Positions 15,913-24,181 of a stretch of DNA of 64,000 bases are shown here, piece after piece. This DNA comes from JAOUEA01 sp038249195. GTDB taxonomy: Bacteria; Actinomycetota; UBA4738; HRBIN12. Location of the stretch: NCBI GenBank assembly GCA_038249195.1, contig JBBRWM010000003.1, positions 248,001-312,000 on the forward strand, given 5' to 3'. A program made the translations under genes and the position numbers. Numbering within the stretch: position 1 is the first letter of the stretch; the number at the start of each line of letters is the position of its first letter. The notes under the pieces were generated by a model, which was given only the letters and a program-made list of their open reading frames with translations, was not told the DNA's origin and searched no databases.

Positions 15913-15940
15913 GCCCGTCAAGCAGCCGCCTATCGAGGCG

Positions 15941-15946
15941 TATCGT
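15941..15946 (+). promoter_or_regulatory. -10 box TATCGT, leaderless promoter of a four-helix membrane protein
   Basis: TATCGT is 7 nt before ATG 15954. The in-frame GTG at 15945 overlaps the -10 box and is therefore an unlikely start. Confidence 0.5.
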
Positions 15947-15953
15947 GACGAGG

Positions 15954-16346
15954 ATGGCCGACCTCAGCAGCGAGACCCGTCCACCCTGGTACCTGAAGGT
16001 CATCGGCGGACTGCTGGTTGGGATGGGAGCCCTAACGCTCGTCGGCTTGGTCGCGGCGCCTCCCCAAGACCGAACCGGAAACGCGTTGGCGCTGAATGTC
16101 GCCATCATCCTTCTCTTGCTCATCGGTGGTGTTGGTCTAGTCATCGGGGTTCGTTGGGCATGGTTCGTGGTCTTGGTCACTGCCCTGGCAGGGTTCGGCC
16201 TTGGCGTCACATCGATGACGGGTCCTGGCGATATCACCGTCCCCGGTGAAGTGATCGTCTCGCTGTTCATCCTGGTGATACCGAGTGCGCTCATGGCCAT
16301 TGCTCTGTTCACGCCGCGATCGATCAGCTGGCTTCGAGATCGGTGA
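15954..16346 (+). CDS. Small four-helix membrane protein, unknown
   Basis: A 130-residue protein made almost entirely of four hydrophobic helices (about residues 14-34, 46-62, 65-85 and 98-120) with a short charged tail. No family is recognised. It sits between the tRNA-Ser remnant and the intact tRNA-Ser, on the opposite strand to both, and is less G+C-rich than the flanking housekeeping genes. ATG 15954 is preferred over GTG 15945 because of the -10 box position. If the two tRNA segments mark an old insertion, this would be its only surviving gene. Confidence 0.6.
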   Translation: MADLSSETRPPWYLKVIGGLLVGMGALTLVGLVAAPPQDRTGNALALNVAIILLLLIGGVGLVIGVRWAWFVVLVTALAGFGLGVTSMTGPGDITVPGEVIVSLFILVIPSALMAIALFTPRSISWLRDR

Positions 16347-16468
16347 CATGGACGCAGTTCGATAGGCAGACTCGACGGGGCCCGACCGCGCTGTCAAGGC
16401 GCCGTCCAACCCCCTGTAGGTGTCGTCCACGGGCTATGGCCGCACTTCCACCAGCCGTTGCGTCGCAG

Positions 16469-16555
16469 CGGGAGGAGAGGGATTCGAACCCTCGAGACGC
16501 TTGCGCGCCCAACGGTTTTCAAGACCGTCGCCTTCGTCCGCTCGGCCATCCTCCC
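16469..16555 (-). tRNA. tRNA-Ser (anticodon TGA)
   Basis: An 87-nt class II tRNA on the minus strand. The acceptor strands GGGAGGA and TCCTCCC pair perfectly, the D-arm motif GCCGAGCGG is present, the anticodon loop CTTGAAA reads TGA on a perfect ACGGT/ACCGT stem, the variable arm GGCGCGCAAGCGTC forms a hairpin, and the T arm is GAGGG TTCGAAT CCCTC. No CCA is encoded. Confidence 0.95.
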
Positions 16556-16691
16556 GGTGGGAGCCTACCGGTTGGTCTGGCGGTGATAGGGCCACCTCGC
16601 AACCGCCCGGTGCCCCGGCTCGAGGGGATCGTTCACGCTCGCCGGACGGCGTTCCATTGCCACGATCGCCGAGTGGGCCGACGATGGGAAC

Positions 16692-17354
16692 ATGCGCACG
16701 GTTCCGACCTCGTCGTCGATCGAGCCAGTCGAAGGCTGGCGGATCTGGAACGTCGAGGAGGGACCGGGGGGGCCGTCGCTGCTGCCCGCGGGATCCGGCG
16801 TCAACGCCTGGGCGCCGCGCAGGGCGACCCGAGCTCGGTGTGGTGCGCCGACCATCCTGTCGCTCGGGCGCGGTCCGCACCGAGCACCGGCGCTGGATTG
16901 CCGGTGCGGGCTCTATGCGGCGCGATCCCTCGAGGTCTTCGACCGGCCGCGGCCCGCCTGGCCGCCGCCCCCGGTCGTGGGCAAGGTCGCGCTCTGGGGC
17001 ACGGTGATCGAACACGAACACGGGTGGCGCGCGGAGTTCGCCTACCCGTCGCGACTGGGCCTCGTATGCGCGATGTGCGCGTGGTTCGAGCCCGGGCCCG
17101 GAACGCCCGTCGTCGTGCATGCGTTCGCCGGGAAGCTCTACCCCTTATGTGACGAGCACCGGGGTGGGATCATGGTTCCCGACGGCAGACGGACCCGAGA
17201 CGCCCACGTCGAACCGTCCGTCCTGCAAGCGAGGCTCCTGGACAGGTATGCCGTCGATCCGCTCCCGTTCGACGCGATGGAGTGGCTGTTCCGTCAGCCC
17301 GCCACACCGGACCCCCCGGCCTATTACCCGTCGATCCGACCCGTTCGATCCTGA
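16692..17354 (+). CDS. Conserved actinobacterial hypothetical protein with cysteine pairs
   Basis: A 220-residue soluble protein. It resembles a family common in actinobacterial genomes of unknown function: an N-terminal GWRIW...GPGGPSLL segment, a C...H-x(4)-C-x-C cluster (ARCGAPT, APALDCRCGLYA) and a central GTVIEHEHGWRAEFAYPSRL core, followed by CAMC and CDEH. The cysteine and histidine pattern suggests a zinc site, which may be structural. No enzyme motif is recognised. The start has no strong ribosome binding site (GGGAAC close by), so the exact N-terminus is uncertain. Confidence 0.65.
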   Translation: MRTVPTSSSIEPVEGWRIWNVEEGPGGPSLLPAGSGVNAWAPRRATRARCGAPTILSLGRGPHRAPALDCRCGLYAARSLEVFDRPRPAWPPPPVVGKVALWGTVIEHEHGWRAEFAYPSRLGLVCAMCAWFEPGPGTPVVVHAFAGKLYPLCDEHRGGIMVPDGRRTRDAHVEPSVLQARLLDRYAVDPLPFDAMEWLFRQPATPDPPAYYPSIRPVRS

Positions 17355-17451
17355 GCGAGCACTCGCGAAGAGGTCGTGGTCGCGTCGGCGGCAGCGACCG
17401 TGCTACGTTCCCGCGCGTGGGCCCGGACCCGCAAAGAAGGAGAACACCACG

Positions 17452-17529
17452 ATGTGGTACGAAAACCCCTCGCTCCGCCTCATTCTGGCGCCGCTCGTCG
17501 TGATCGTGAGCGCGGCCGAGGGATCATGA
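17452..17529 (+). CDS. 25-residue hydrophobic micro-ORF with strong ribosome binding site
   Basis: A 25-codon frame beginning MWYENPSLRL, with a hydrophobic stretch ILAPLVVIVSA long enough to dip into but barely cross a membrane. AAGGAG at 17437-17442 is 9 nt from the ATG, one of the better binding sites in the window, and its stop overlaps the next start as ATGA. Both facts argue that it is translated. It may be a leader peptide that couples translation to the zinc-ribbon gene, or a functional membrane microprotein. No family is recognised. Confidence 0.55.
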   Translation: MWYENPSLRLILAPLVVIVSAAEGS

Positions 17530-17705
17530 GCTCTGGATCGGGTGAGAGGCCCCCAGCCGACCACGGTCGCCCCGAGCGACCCGCCTGCCCCACGTGTGGT
17601 TCCGTGCACACCCAGCCGTTCGGTCACGCCGGTCCGGCGGCGCGCGTGAACATGAAATGCAACAGATGCGGTCAGCTCTTCAAGGCCCCGTCCGTTCGCC
17701 CCTGA
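17526..17705 (+). CDS. Small zinc-ribbon protein
   Basis: A 59-residue protein with CPTC at residues 21-24 and CNRC at 45-48, a four-cysteine zinc ribbon. The spacer holds basic residues (GPAARVNMKC), and the tail GQLFKAPS is typical of ribbons such as those in transcription-factor-like or MJ0042-type proteins. It starts on the ATGA overlap with the micro-ORF and ends 1 bp before the multi-PAS gene, so the three form one transcription unit. A role as a nucleic-acid or protein adaptor is plausible but unproven. Confidence 0.65.
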   Translation: MSSGSGERPPADHGRPERPACPTCGSVHTQPFGHAGPAARVNMKCNRCGQLFKAPSVRP

Positions 17706-17706
17706 C

Positions 17707-19884
17707 ATGGCGCGTTGGCGACGACCCTCCCACGATGACCTCCTCAGCTCCGAGGCTCGGTACCGGGCCCTGGTGGAGCGGCTCCCGGTGGTCGTGTACC
17801 ACTACAGCGACGCGGGCACGTCGGACTACACGAGCCCGAACATCGAGGAGATCCTCGGATACCCCGCGTCGGCGTACCTGGAGGATCCGACGCTCTGGCA
17901 TCGCGCGATCCACCCGCATGACGACCGGCGGATGCGCGCCGCGTGGCGCCACGCCGAGCGGACCCGCACGAGCTACGAGGTGGAGTGCCGGTACCTGCGT
18001 CCCGACGGATCCGTGGTGTGGGTGCGAGACACCGCGCGCGTCGTGCGGCTCCCGGACGGCGATCTGGAGTGGCAGGGGGTCCTGGTCGAGATCACCTCGG
18101 AAAAGCTCGCGGAGCTGGAACGGCAACGCTCCGAACGTCGTTACCGTGCGTTGGTCGAGCAGGTCCCCGCGATCGTCTACGAGATGGGGCCCGACGACGA
18201 GCGCAGGACCTTGTTCGTGAGCCCGCACGCCGAAGAGCTTCTGGGCTACGACCGCCAGGAGTGGCTGGACCAATCCGACATCTGGATCGAGCTCCTCCAC
18301 CCCGAGGACCGGGAGACGGAACTCGCGGCCATGGATCTCCACAATCAGACGGGGGAGCCTTGGGGACGCGAGTATCGGTTGATCGCGAGCGACGGAACCG
18401 TGGTCTGGGTCCGCGATCAGGCGAAACTGGTCCGCGACCCCCACAGCGGCCTCGCAACCTGGCACGGCGTGATGCTCGACATCTCCGAGCGCCGGGAGCT
18501 GGAGGACCGACTCCGCTTGGTGAACGACGACCTCGAGGCCCGGGTCGAACGGCGCACGGCCGAGCTGGCCGACTCGGTGGAGCTGATGGGCCTGGAGATC
18601 GGTGAGCGCCTCCGCGTGGAGCGCGAACTCGTGCAGGAACGGGAGCGGTATCAACGCCTGATCGAGGATCTCCCCGCCGTCGTCTACACCTGGGAGATCG
18701 TCTGGGACGGTGAGAAGCATCGGGCGGGGGGGAACCCCTACACGAGCCCGCAGATCGAAACGATCCTGGGCTTCACGCCGAACGAATGGGGGATCGACGT
18801 CTGGATGGAACGTGTGCACCCCCACGATCGCGATCGGGTCCTGGCCCTCTCGGAGGCGAGCGTGGAAGCCGGCGTGGGCTTCGATGCTGAGTACCGATAC
18901 CTGGCCAAGGACGGGCGGGTCGTGTGGGTCCTCGACCGGGCCTCCCTCCTCTCGCGCGATCAGCGGGGGCGTCCCTGCCTCTTCCAGGGCGCGATCTTTG
19001 ACATCACGGCGCGCAAGGAGGCGGAGCAGAAGGCGGCCGAGGCGGAGGCCCGCTATCGCACCCTCTCGGAATCGGGTCCGGCCGTGTTCTACATCTATGA
19101 CTTGGACCACAGCACGGACCCCACATCGATCCGTATCGAATACCTCAGCCCCCAGATCGCTGACATGCTCGGGTTCGCGGACGCATGGTGGCGCGATGAG
19201 CCGAAGCGTTGGTTCGAGCTCGTCCACCCCGACGATCGCGACGCGCTCGTCGCACGTGCCGAACAGGTGTGGCGCACGGGCGCTCCATGGTCGAACGACT
19301 ACCGGCTGATCACGAACGACGGGGCCGTCATCTGGGTAGGCGACCAGGGGCGACTCGTTTCCCGCGATACACACGGGCGCACGCATCGCTTCCAGGGGAT
19401 GCTGCTGGACATCACCGCACGCAAGGAGGAGGAGCTGATCCTGCAGGCGGTCTCGAGCCGGCATCGCGATCTGTTGGAAGGGATGCCCGCCATGCCGTGG
19501 TCCGCAACCGTGGATCCCGAGACCGGCCGCGAGCGCTACTCCTACGTCGGACCCCAATCCCTTGAGCTCCTCGGCTACGCGCCCGACGAACTCTCCTCCG
19601 AGGCCGGGCTCTTCGAGCGGCTGGTGCACCCCCACGATCGGGATCGCCTGCTCCGTGCGCGTCGTGAGGCGCTTCGAAGCGGCGATCGGGACGAGCGCTT
19701 CCGAGTCATCCGCCGCGACGGCGTGGCGATCTGGCTGCACTCGGTCGGGCGACGCGTCAGCGAGCCCGACGAGGCTCCACAGCGCTGGCAGGGCCTGTCG
19801 TTGGCGGTTCCGGCGCCCGTCGGCGAGGCGAGCCGAGCCGTGGACGCCACGCCCGCGCGCGCGAAGGTCAACCCTTCGGCGTGA
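17707..19884 (+). CDS. Multi-PAS sensor protein (five PAS domains, no output domain)
   Basis: A 725-residue soluble protein of five consecutive PAS-fold-3 domains at roughly residues 14-135, 145-265, 318-440, 448-575 and 580-705. Each shows the pattern Y-x-S-P-x-I/x-E-x-L-G (for example YTSPNIEEILGY), HPHD/HPDDRD and the DG-x-V-x-W strand (DGSVVWVRD), followed by a V-D-I-T-x-R-K PAC ending. A coiled-coil-like stretch (LEARVERRTAELADSVELM) lies between PAS2 and PAS3. No histidine kinase, GGDEF, EAL, PP2C or cyclase domain is present and there is no membrane segment, so it must act through a partner. Its last 17 bp overlap the convergent serS. Confidence 0.85.
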   Translation: MARWRRPSHDDLLSSEARYRALVERLPVVVYHYSDAGTSDYTSPNIEEILGYPASAYLEDPTLWHRAIHPHDDRRMRAAWRHAERTRTSYEVECRYLRPDGSVVWVRDTARVVRLPDGDLEWQGVLVEITSEKLAELERQRSERRYRALVEQVPAIVYEMGPDDERRTLFVSPHAEELLGYDRQEWLDQSDIWIELLHPEDRETELAAMDLHNQTGEPWGREYRLIASDGTVVWVRDQAKLVRDPHSGLATWHGVMLDISERRELEDRLRLVNDDLEARVERRTAELADSVELMGLEIGERLRVERELVQERERYQRLIEDLPAVVYTWEIVWDGEKHRAGGNPYTSPQIETILGFTPNEWGIDVWMERVHPHDRDRVLALSEASVEAGVGFDAEYRYLAKDGRVVWVLDRASLLSRDQRGRPCLFQGAIFDITARKEAEQKAAEAEARYRTLSESGPAVFYIYDLDHSTDPTSIRIEYLSPQIADMLGFADAWWRDEPKRWFELVHPDDRDALVARAEQVWRTGAPWSNDYRLITNDGAVIWVGDQGRLVSRDTHGRTHRFQGMLLDITARKEEELILQAVSSRHRDLLEGMPAMPWSATVDPETGRERYSYVGPQSLELLGYAPDELSSEAGLFERLVHPHDRDRLLRARREALRSGDRDERFRVIRRDGVAIWLHSVGRRVSEPDEAPQRWQGLSLAVPAPVGEASRAVDATPARAKVNPSA

Positions 19885-21139
19885 GCACCCGTGCCCGTTC
19901 GGGCAGGTACGGGTGCAGCGCCGAAGGCATCACGACGGATCCGTCGGCCTGCTGGTGATTCTCGAGCAACGCGATGAGCGTGCGCCCCACCGCGGTCGCC
20001 GTGCCGTTGAGCGTGTGCAAGGTCTCGAGCGATCCGTCGGCGCGTCGGACCCTCGTGCGCATGCGGCGCGCCTGGTAGTCGGTGGTGTTCGAACACGACG
20101 TGAGCTCGCGATACCGGCCCTGCCCTGGCAGCCAGCCCTCGATGTCGTACTTCTTCGCCGCGGCTCCTCCGAGGTCCCCGGCCGCGATGTTCACGACGCG
20201 GTAGGGGATCTCGAGGTTGCCGAGGATCCGCTCTTCGACCGAGAGCAGGTACTCGTGCTCGTCCCAGCTCGCTTCCGGCGGGACGAAGCTGAACATCTCC
20301 ACCTTGTCGAACTGGTGCACGCGGAACATGCCGCCCATGTCCTTCCCGTAGGTGCCCGCCTCGCGGCGGAAACACGTGGAGTAGCCGGCATAGCGCGCGG
20401 GCAGCTGGCCCTCGTCGAGGATCTCCCCCAGGTGCACGGCGGCGAGCGGCACCTCGGCCGTGCCCACGAGGTAGAGGTCATCCTCGGTCGTGCGATAGAT
20501 GTTCACGGCCTCGGTGGGAAGGAACCCGGTCCCGTACATAGCGTCCTCGCGCACCAAGACGGGGGGGATCACGGGAACGAAGCCGTCCGTGGACAAGATG
20601 TCCATTGCGTGTCGCATCAGCGCGAACTGGACGAACACGAGGTCCCCCATCAGATAGACGAACCGGGCCCCGCTGGTGCGGACGGCACGATCGACGTCCA
20701 GCACGCCCAGCGCGGCGCCGAGCGCCACGTGATCGCGGGGCTCGAACTCGAAGGCGGGAGGAGCGAGGTGCCGCTTGATCTCCACGGCATCCTCGTCCGT
20801 GAAGCCGTCGGGCGCGCTCGGGTGCGGCAGGTTCGGCGTGGCGGCCAACAGGGCGTCGAGGTCCGCCTCGGCCTCGGCAAGATCCGGTTCGACCTGCTTG
20901 AGCTGCGCACTCACGGACGCCATCTCGTCGATCAGGGGCTGCTTCTCGTCTGCCCCGGCCCGGCCGATCGACTTGGAGGCTCGGTTCTGCGCGGCCCGCA
21001 GCTCGTCGGCTCGCGTGGTAAGCATGCGTCGCCGCTCGTCGACGTCCAACAGTTGATCGACGACGTCGCCCAGGTTCCGCCGGGCGAGCGCGACCCGGAA
21101 CCGCTCGGGTTCGTCGCGGACCGCCTTGATATCGAGCAT
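19868..21139 (-). CDS. serS: Seryl-tRNA synthetase
   Basis: A 423-residue class II synthetase that charges tRNA-Ser. The N-terminal helical arm (residues 1-105, heptad-rich with DERRRMLTTRADELRA) binds the long variable arm of tRNA-Ser. The catalytic core shows TGFLPTEA, LVGTAEVPLAA, motif 2 YSTCFRREAGTYGKDMGGMFRVHQF and motif 3 LNGTATAVGRTLIALLENHQ. The start directly abuts the stop of the bactofilin gene (TAG-ATG), so the bactofilin, DUF4446 and serS genes are one unit on the minus strand. Confidence 0.97.
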   Translation of the reverse strand: MLDIKAVRDEPERFRVALARRNLGDVVDQLLDVDERRRMLTTRADELRAAQNRASKSIGRAGADEKQPLIDEMASVSAQLKQVEPDLAEAEADLDALLAATPNLPHPSAPDGFTDEDAVEIKRHLAPPAFEFEPRDHVALGAALGVLDVDRAVRTSGARFVYLMGDLVFVQFALMRHAMDILSTDGFVPVIPPVLVREDAMYGTGFLPTEAVNIYRTTEDDLYLVGTAEVPLAAVHLGEILDEGQLPARYAGYSTCFRREAGTYGKDMGGMFRVHQFDKVEMFSFVPPEASWDEHEYLLSVEERILGNLEIPYRVVNIAAGDLGGAAAKKYDIEGWLPGQGRYRELTSCSNTTDYQARRMRTRVRRADGSLETLHTLNGTATAVGRTLIALLENHQQADGSVVMPSALHPYLPERARVLTPKG

Positions 21140-21661
21140 CTAGGGCACCTTGATCTGGTCTGTTCCCTTCGGCTCCGGCTGGGCGGACGGCGATCCCTTG
21201 GACGCGGCCTGGCCCGGCTGCTTCGGCGCCGATCCGTCCATCACGCTCTGACCGTGGAACATGCCGCCCTCTTCCACGACGAGCGTCTTGGAGGTGATGT
21301 TGCCCTCGATGCGGCCCCCGCGCGCCAGGTGCGCCTTCCCTTTCACGATGAGGTTCCCCTTGAACGAGCCGGCCACGGTCACGTTCTGCGCGCGGATGTC
21401 CGCCTCGACCTGGCTCTGGGGGGTGAGCTCGACATCGCCTTCCGCGTTGATCTGTCCCTTGACCTGCCCGTCGATGCGCAGGGACCCCGCGGACACCACG
21501 TTGCCTTCGAGGCGCGCGCCCGTCCCCACGATCGTGACCTCTGCGTTCTGCTCCGCCATCTCTCGCTCCTCTCGGACGTGTGGCCGCCCCTCGGCCGACG
21601 GTTCGCTCTGGGCCCCCACGGGGGCTTCGACGGACTCGGCGTCGTCCCGTTTGAACATCAT
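21140..21661 (-). CDS. Bactofilin (polymer-forming cytoskeletal protein)
   Basis: A 173-residue protein whose central region (about residues 40-140) is a right-handed beta-helix of repeated short strands (GTGARLEGNVVS, GSLRIDGQVKG, GDVELTPQ, GSFKGNLIVKG, GRIEGNITSK), the bactofilin fold that self-assembles into filaments. The flanking tails are disordered and charged, as is usual. The starting MM gives two start choices; the first overlaps the DUF4446 stop by 4 nt. Neighbouring serS is a housekeeping gene, so context does not reveal which surface process the filament organises. Confidence 0.9.
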   Translation of the reverse strand: MMFKRDDAESVEAPVGAQSEPSAEGRPHVREEREMAEQNAEVTIVGTGARLEGNVVSAGSLRIDGQVKGQINAEGDVELTPQSQVEADIRAQNVTVAGSFKGNLIVKGKAHLARGGRIEGNITSKTLVVEEGGMFHGQSVMDGSAPKQPGQAASKGSPSAQPEPKGTDQIKVP

Positions 21662-22158
21662 CGTGCTTCCACCGCCTCCCCGACTGGCCCGCTCAACGCC
21701 TGCCGGATCGCCTCGACCTCTTCCGTTGAGAGGTTATGGCTGCTTGCTCCCTCCGTGATGGGTTTGGCGTACACCCGCGTCTCCTGCCTGCCGTTGATGG
21801 AAGTCAACACGACGCCCGTGCCATGCTCATCCAGCATCGCGCAGGAGAACGACAGCCGCCCACCCACGTCCTCGAACGCGTCGTAGCGCAGCAGCGACAT
21901 CCGTCGCACGCTGCCCTCGATCAGGACCTGCTGGTTCTGATCGCGCGTATTCAACACCCGAGCGGCGTGCTCGAGGCGCTTGATCTGCGCCGCGTGGCCC
22001 TCCAAGACGCCGCGCAGGGCCTCGTCCATGTGGATCGGACCGGTCGACGGCCGGGTGCGGCGACGACCGCCGCCGATGATGGCGAAGGCGATGGCGAGCA
22101 CCGACAACCCGATCGCGATGAGGACCAGGAGCGATTGCGTCGATGCGGAGAACGTCAT
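21658..22158 (-). CDS. DUF4446 family membrane-anchored protein
   Basis: A 166-residue protein with one N-terminal membrane helix (LLVLIAIGLSVLAIAFAII), a helical stretch (AQIKRLEHAARVLN) and the C-terminal DUF4446 core, recognisable from YDAFEDVGGRLSFSCAMLD, GTGVVLTSINGR, ETRVYAKPI and LSTEEVEAI. The function of DUF4446 is unknown; such genes often lie near chromosome-partition or cytoskeletal genes in Gram-positive bacteria. Here it precedes a bactofilin with a 4-nt overlap, suggesting that the two proteins work together at the membrane. AAAGGA 5 nt before the ATG supports the start. Confidence 0.85.
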   Translation of the reverse strand: MTFSASTQSLLVLIAIGLSVLAIAFAIIGGGRRRTRPSTGPIHMDEALRGVLEGHAAQIKRLEHAARVLNTRDQNQQVLIEGSVRRMSLLRYDAFEDVGGRLSFSCAMLDEHGTGVVLTSINGRQETRVYAKPITEGASSHNLSTEEVEAIRQALSGPVGEAVEAR

Positions 22159-22278
22159 GGAGGTCCTTTGCGTGGATCCCGAGCCGAGGAGGCCGAACCT
22201 ACCGGAAACCCGAGCTCCCGGGGGACCGAAGTATACGCCGACCCCTTTCCGCGCCGAACGGGGACGCGGCCCGTGCGA

Positions 22279-23202
22279 TCAGTTCACATCCCGTATCCGG
22301 AAGAACACCAGCGCGATGACCACCAGGGCGGACGCGTACAAGCCCACCGTGGTCACGCCGTGGACGAGCGTCACGACTCGGTCGCGCTCGAGGAACTGCG
22401 TGCGCCCGTCCACCACCGCGAGGACGTTCACGCTCAGGAGCCAGGGTGCGAGCCTCGGCACGAGTCCACGGAGCAGGCTCTCGACCAACGCCAGGTATAC
22501 GAAGATGACCCCGAGCGAGGCGGCCGTGCTGCGCCCGAGCGACGAGATCGCGACCCCGATGCTCGATGCCACCGCGGCGGCGGCCGCGATGCGCAGGACC
22601 ACCTGAGCCGCGTCGCTCAAGAAGCCGGGCGGTGTCGACGCGTCGCCCCGCAGGGCGGACCCGGCCAGCAACGCGAGGGACAGGGCTACCTGCAAGAGCA
22701 CCGCCAGGACGAAGATCACGGCCATGACGATGGCCACGCGGAGGAGGAGCACGCGGACGCGCCGCGGCTCCCACGCAAGCAGGGTCGCCATGGTCCCGCT
22801 CTGCCAGTCGGCACCCACGCTCGAGGCGCCGATCACGACCCCGAGGACGATCAACAGAAACGATGTCGCCTTCAACATGTCCCCGAGGTCGGATACCTGC
22901 AGCACCGTCCCGCCGCTGTAGACATGGAAGTCGGTCCTGTTCACCGTCCGCGCGCACCAGGTCTCGAGGGTCTCCCCCGATGGGAGCCGAGCCTCGTTCA
23001 CGAACTTCCCCTTGAGACAGGCGTGCAGTGAGCGGGAGAACTCCCGATCCGACTGGGCGACCTCGGCGGCCGTCGGCTTGTGCGACCGCGCCGCCCCGAT
23101 CCCCACACCGATGAAAGAGATCGCGAGCGCGAGGAAGGCGAGGATCCACACGAGGCGACGCGACCGCATGCGCAGCAGTTCGGATCGCACGAGTCCGATC
23201 AT
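22279..23202 (-). CDS. ABC-2 type transporter permease
   Basis: A 307-residue permease with an N-terminal helix (LVWILAFLALAISFIGVGIG), a large extracellular loop of about 80 residues, then five more helices (for example FLLIVLGVVIGASSVGA, VAIVMAVIFVLAVLLQVALSLALL), the usual ABC-2 layout. The stretch GADWQSGTMATLLAWEPRR is the conserved cytoplasmic coupling region of this family. It is paired with the ATPase gene by a 4-nt overlap and probably exports a lipid, peptide or drug, which cannot be specified. Confidence 0.88.
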   Translation of the reverse strand: MIGLVRSELLRMRSRRLVWILAFLALAISFIGVGIGAARSHKPTAAEVAQSDREFSRSLHACLKGKFVNEARLPSGETLETWCARTVNRTDFHVYSGGTVLQVSDLGDMLKATSFLLIVLGVVIGASSVGADWQSGTMATLLAWEPRRVRVLLLRVAIVMAVIFVLAVLLQVALSLALLAGSALRGDASTPPGFLSDAAQVVLRIAAAAAVASSIGVAISSLGRSTAASLGVIFVYLALVESLLRGLVPRLAPWLLSVNVLAVVDGRTQFLERDRVVTLVHGVTTVGLYASALVVIALVFFRIRDVN

Positions 23203-24107
23203 TTCGGCTGCTGATGGTCTCGCGTGAGCTCTAAGAACACGGTTTCGAGATCCACCTCGTCGGGGCGGAGCTCAGAGAGGAAGAGGCCTCGTTGGGCGAG
23301 CAATCGCGTCACGTTCTCGGCCTCCGCCGGACGGATCGGCACGCGCAGCACGTCCCCGTCCACGCTGGCCTCGACGCCGCCGGCCGCGAGCGCCTGGCGG
23401 CCCGCCTCCAGGTCACGGAGGCGCACGCGGACGCCCTCGCCGCCTCGGCCCGCGAGCACCTCGCCGACGGGACCCGCCTTGACGAGCCGGCCGTGCGCCA
23501 GGATCGCGACGCGATCGGCCGTCTGCTGGATCTCCGAGAGGATGTGGCTCGACACGAACACCGTGCGACCCTCGGCGCCCAGGCGCCTGACCAGTTCGCG
23601 CACCTCGACGATGCCGGCGGGGTCCAGCCCGTTCGCCGGCTCATCGAGGATCAGGACCGCGGGGTCCTTCAACAAGGCGGCCGCGATGCCCAACCGCTGT
23701 TTCATGCCCAGCGAGTACGTCTTGACGAAGTCGTCGCCCCGTTCCGCTAGCCCGACGCGCTCCAACGCCTCGTCGACGACCCTGGGGCCGATCCCGTCGA
23801 TCCTTCCGAGGATGCGCAGGTTCCGCCGGCCCGAGAACCGCGGGAACATCGAGGGCGTCTCGACGATGGCGCCGACGTCGCGGATCACCCGTGGGAGGGA
23901 CCGGGGGAGGTCGGCCGCCAGCATCCGCATGCGCCCGGCACTCGGGGTGACGAGGCCGAGCAGGCACCTGATCGTGGTCGTCTTCCCGGCGCCGTTGGGT
24001 CCGAGGAAGCCGAACACGCCGCCCTCGGGGACCGACAGATCCAACCCATCAACGGCCGCGGTCGTGCCGCGGCGCAGCCTTCGGTACTCCTTGCGGAGCC
24101 CCTCCAC
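23199..24107 (-). CDS. ABC transporter ATP-binding protein (ABC-2 family)
   Basis: A 302-residue ATPase with Walker A GPNGAGKTTT near residues 37-46, Q-loop region VETPSMFP, signature LGMKQRLGIAAAL, Walker B VLILDEPANGLDP and H-loop VSSHILSE. The C-terminal 80 residues are the extra domain of drug/lipid-type ABC-2 ATPases. GTG 24107 leaves only a few residues before the first strand. The same frame continues upstream through SNVIEV to a CTG at about 24122, so a slightly longer N-terminus from a rare CTG start is possible. It is divergent from the HEVGH gene. Confidence 0.9.
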   Translation of the reverse strand: MEGLRKEYRRLRRGTTAAVDGLDLSVPEGGVFGFLGPNGAGKTTTIRCLLGLVTPSAGRMRMLAADLPRSLPRVIRDVGAIVETPSMFPRFSGRRNLRILGRIDGIGPRVVDEALERVGLAERGDDFVKTYSLGMKQRLGIAAALLKDPAVLILDEPANGLDPAGIVEVRELVRRLGAEGRTVFVSSHILSEIQQTADRVAILAHGRLVKAGPVGEVLAGRGGEGVRVRLRDLEAGRQALAAGGVEASVDGDVLRVPIRPAEAENVTRLLAQRGLFLSELRPDEVDLETVFLELTRDHQQPK

Positions 24108-24181
24108 CTCGATGACGTTGCTCAGGCCAGCCTCACGCGGGCGACCTTACTCCGGTCCGGAAGCGCGCCGATACGCTCCGC

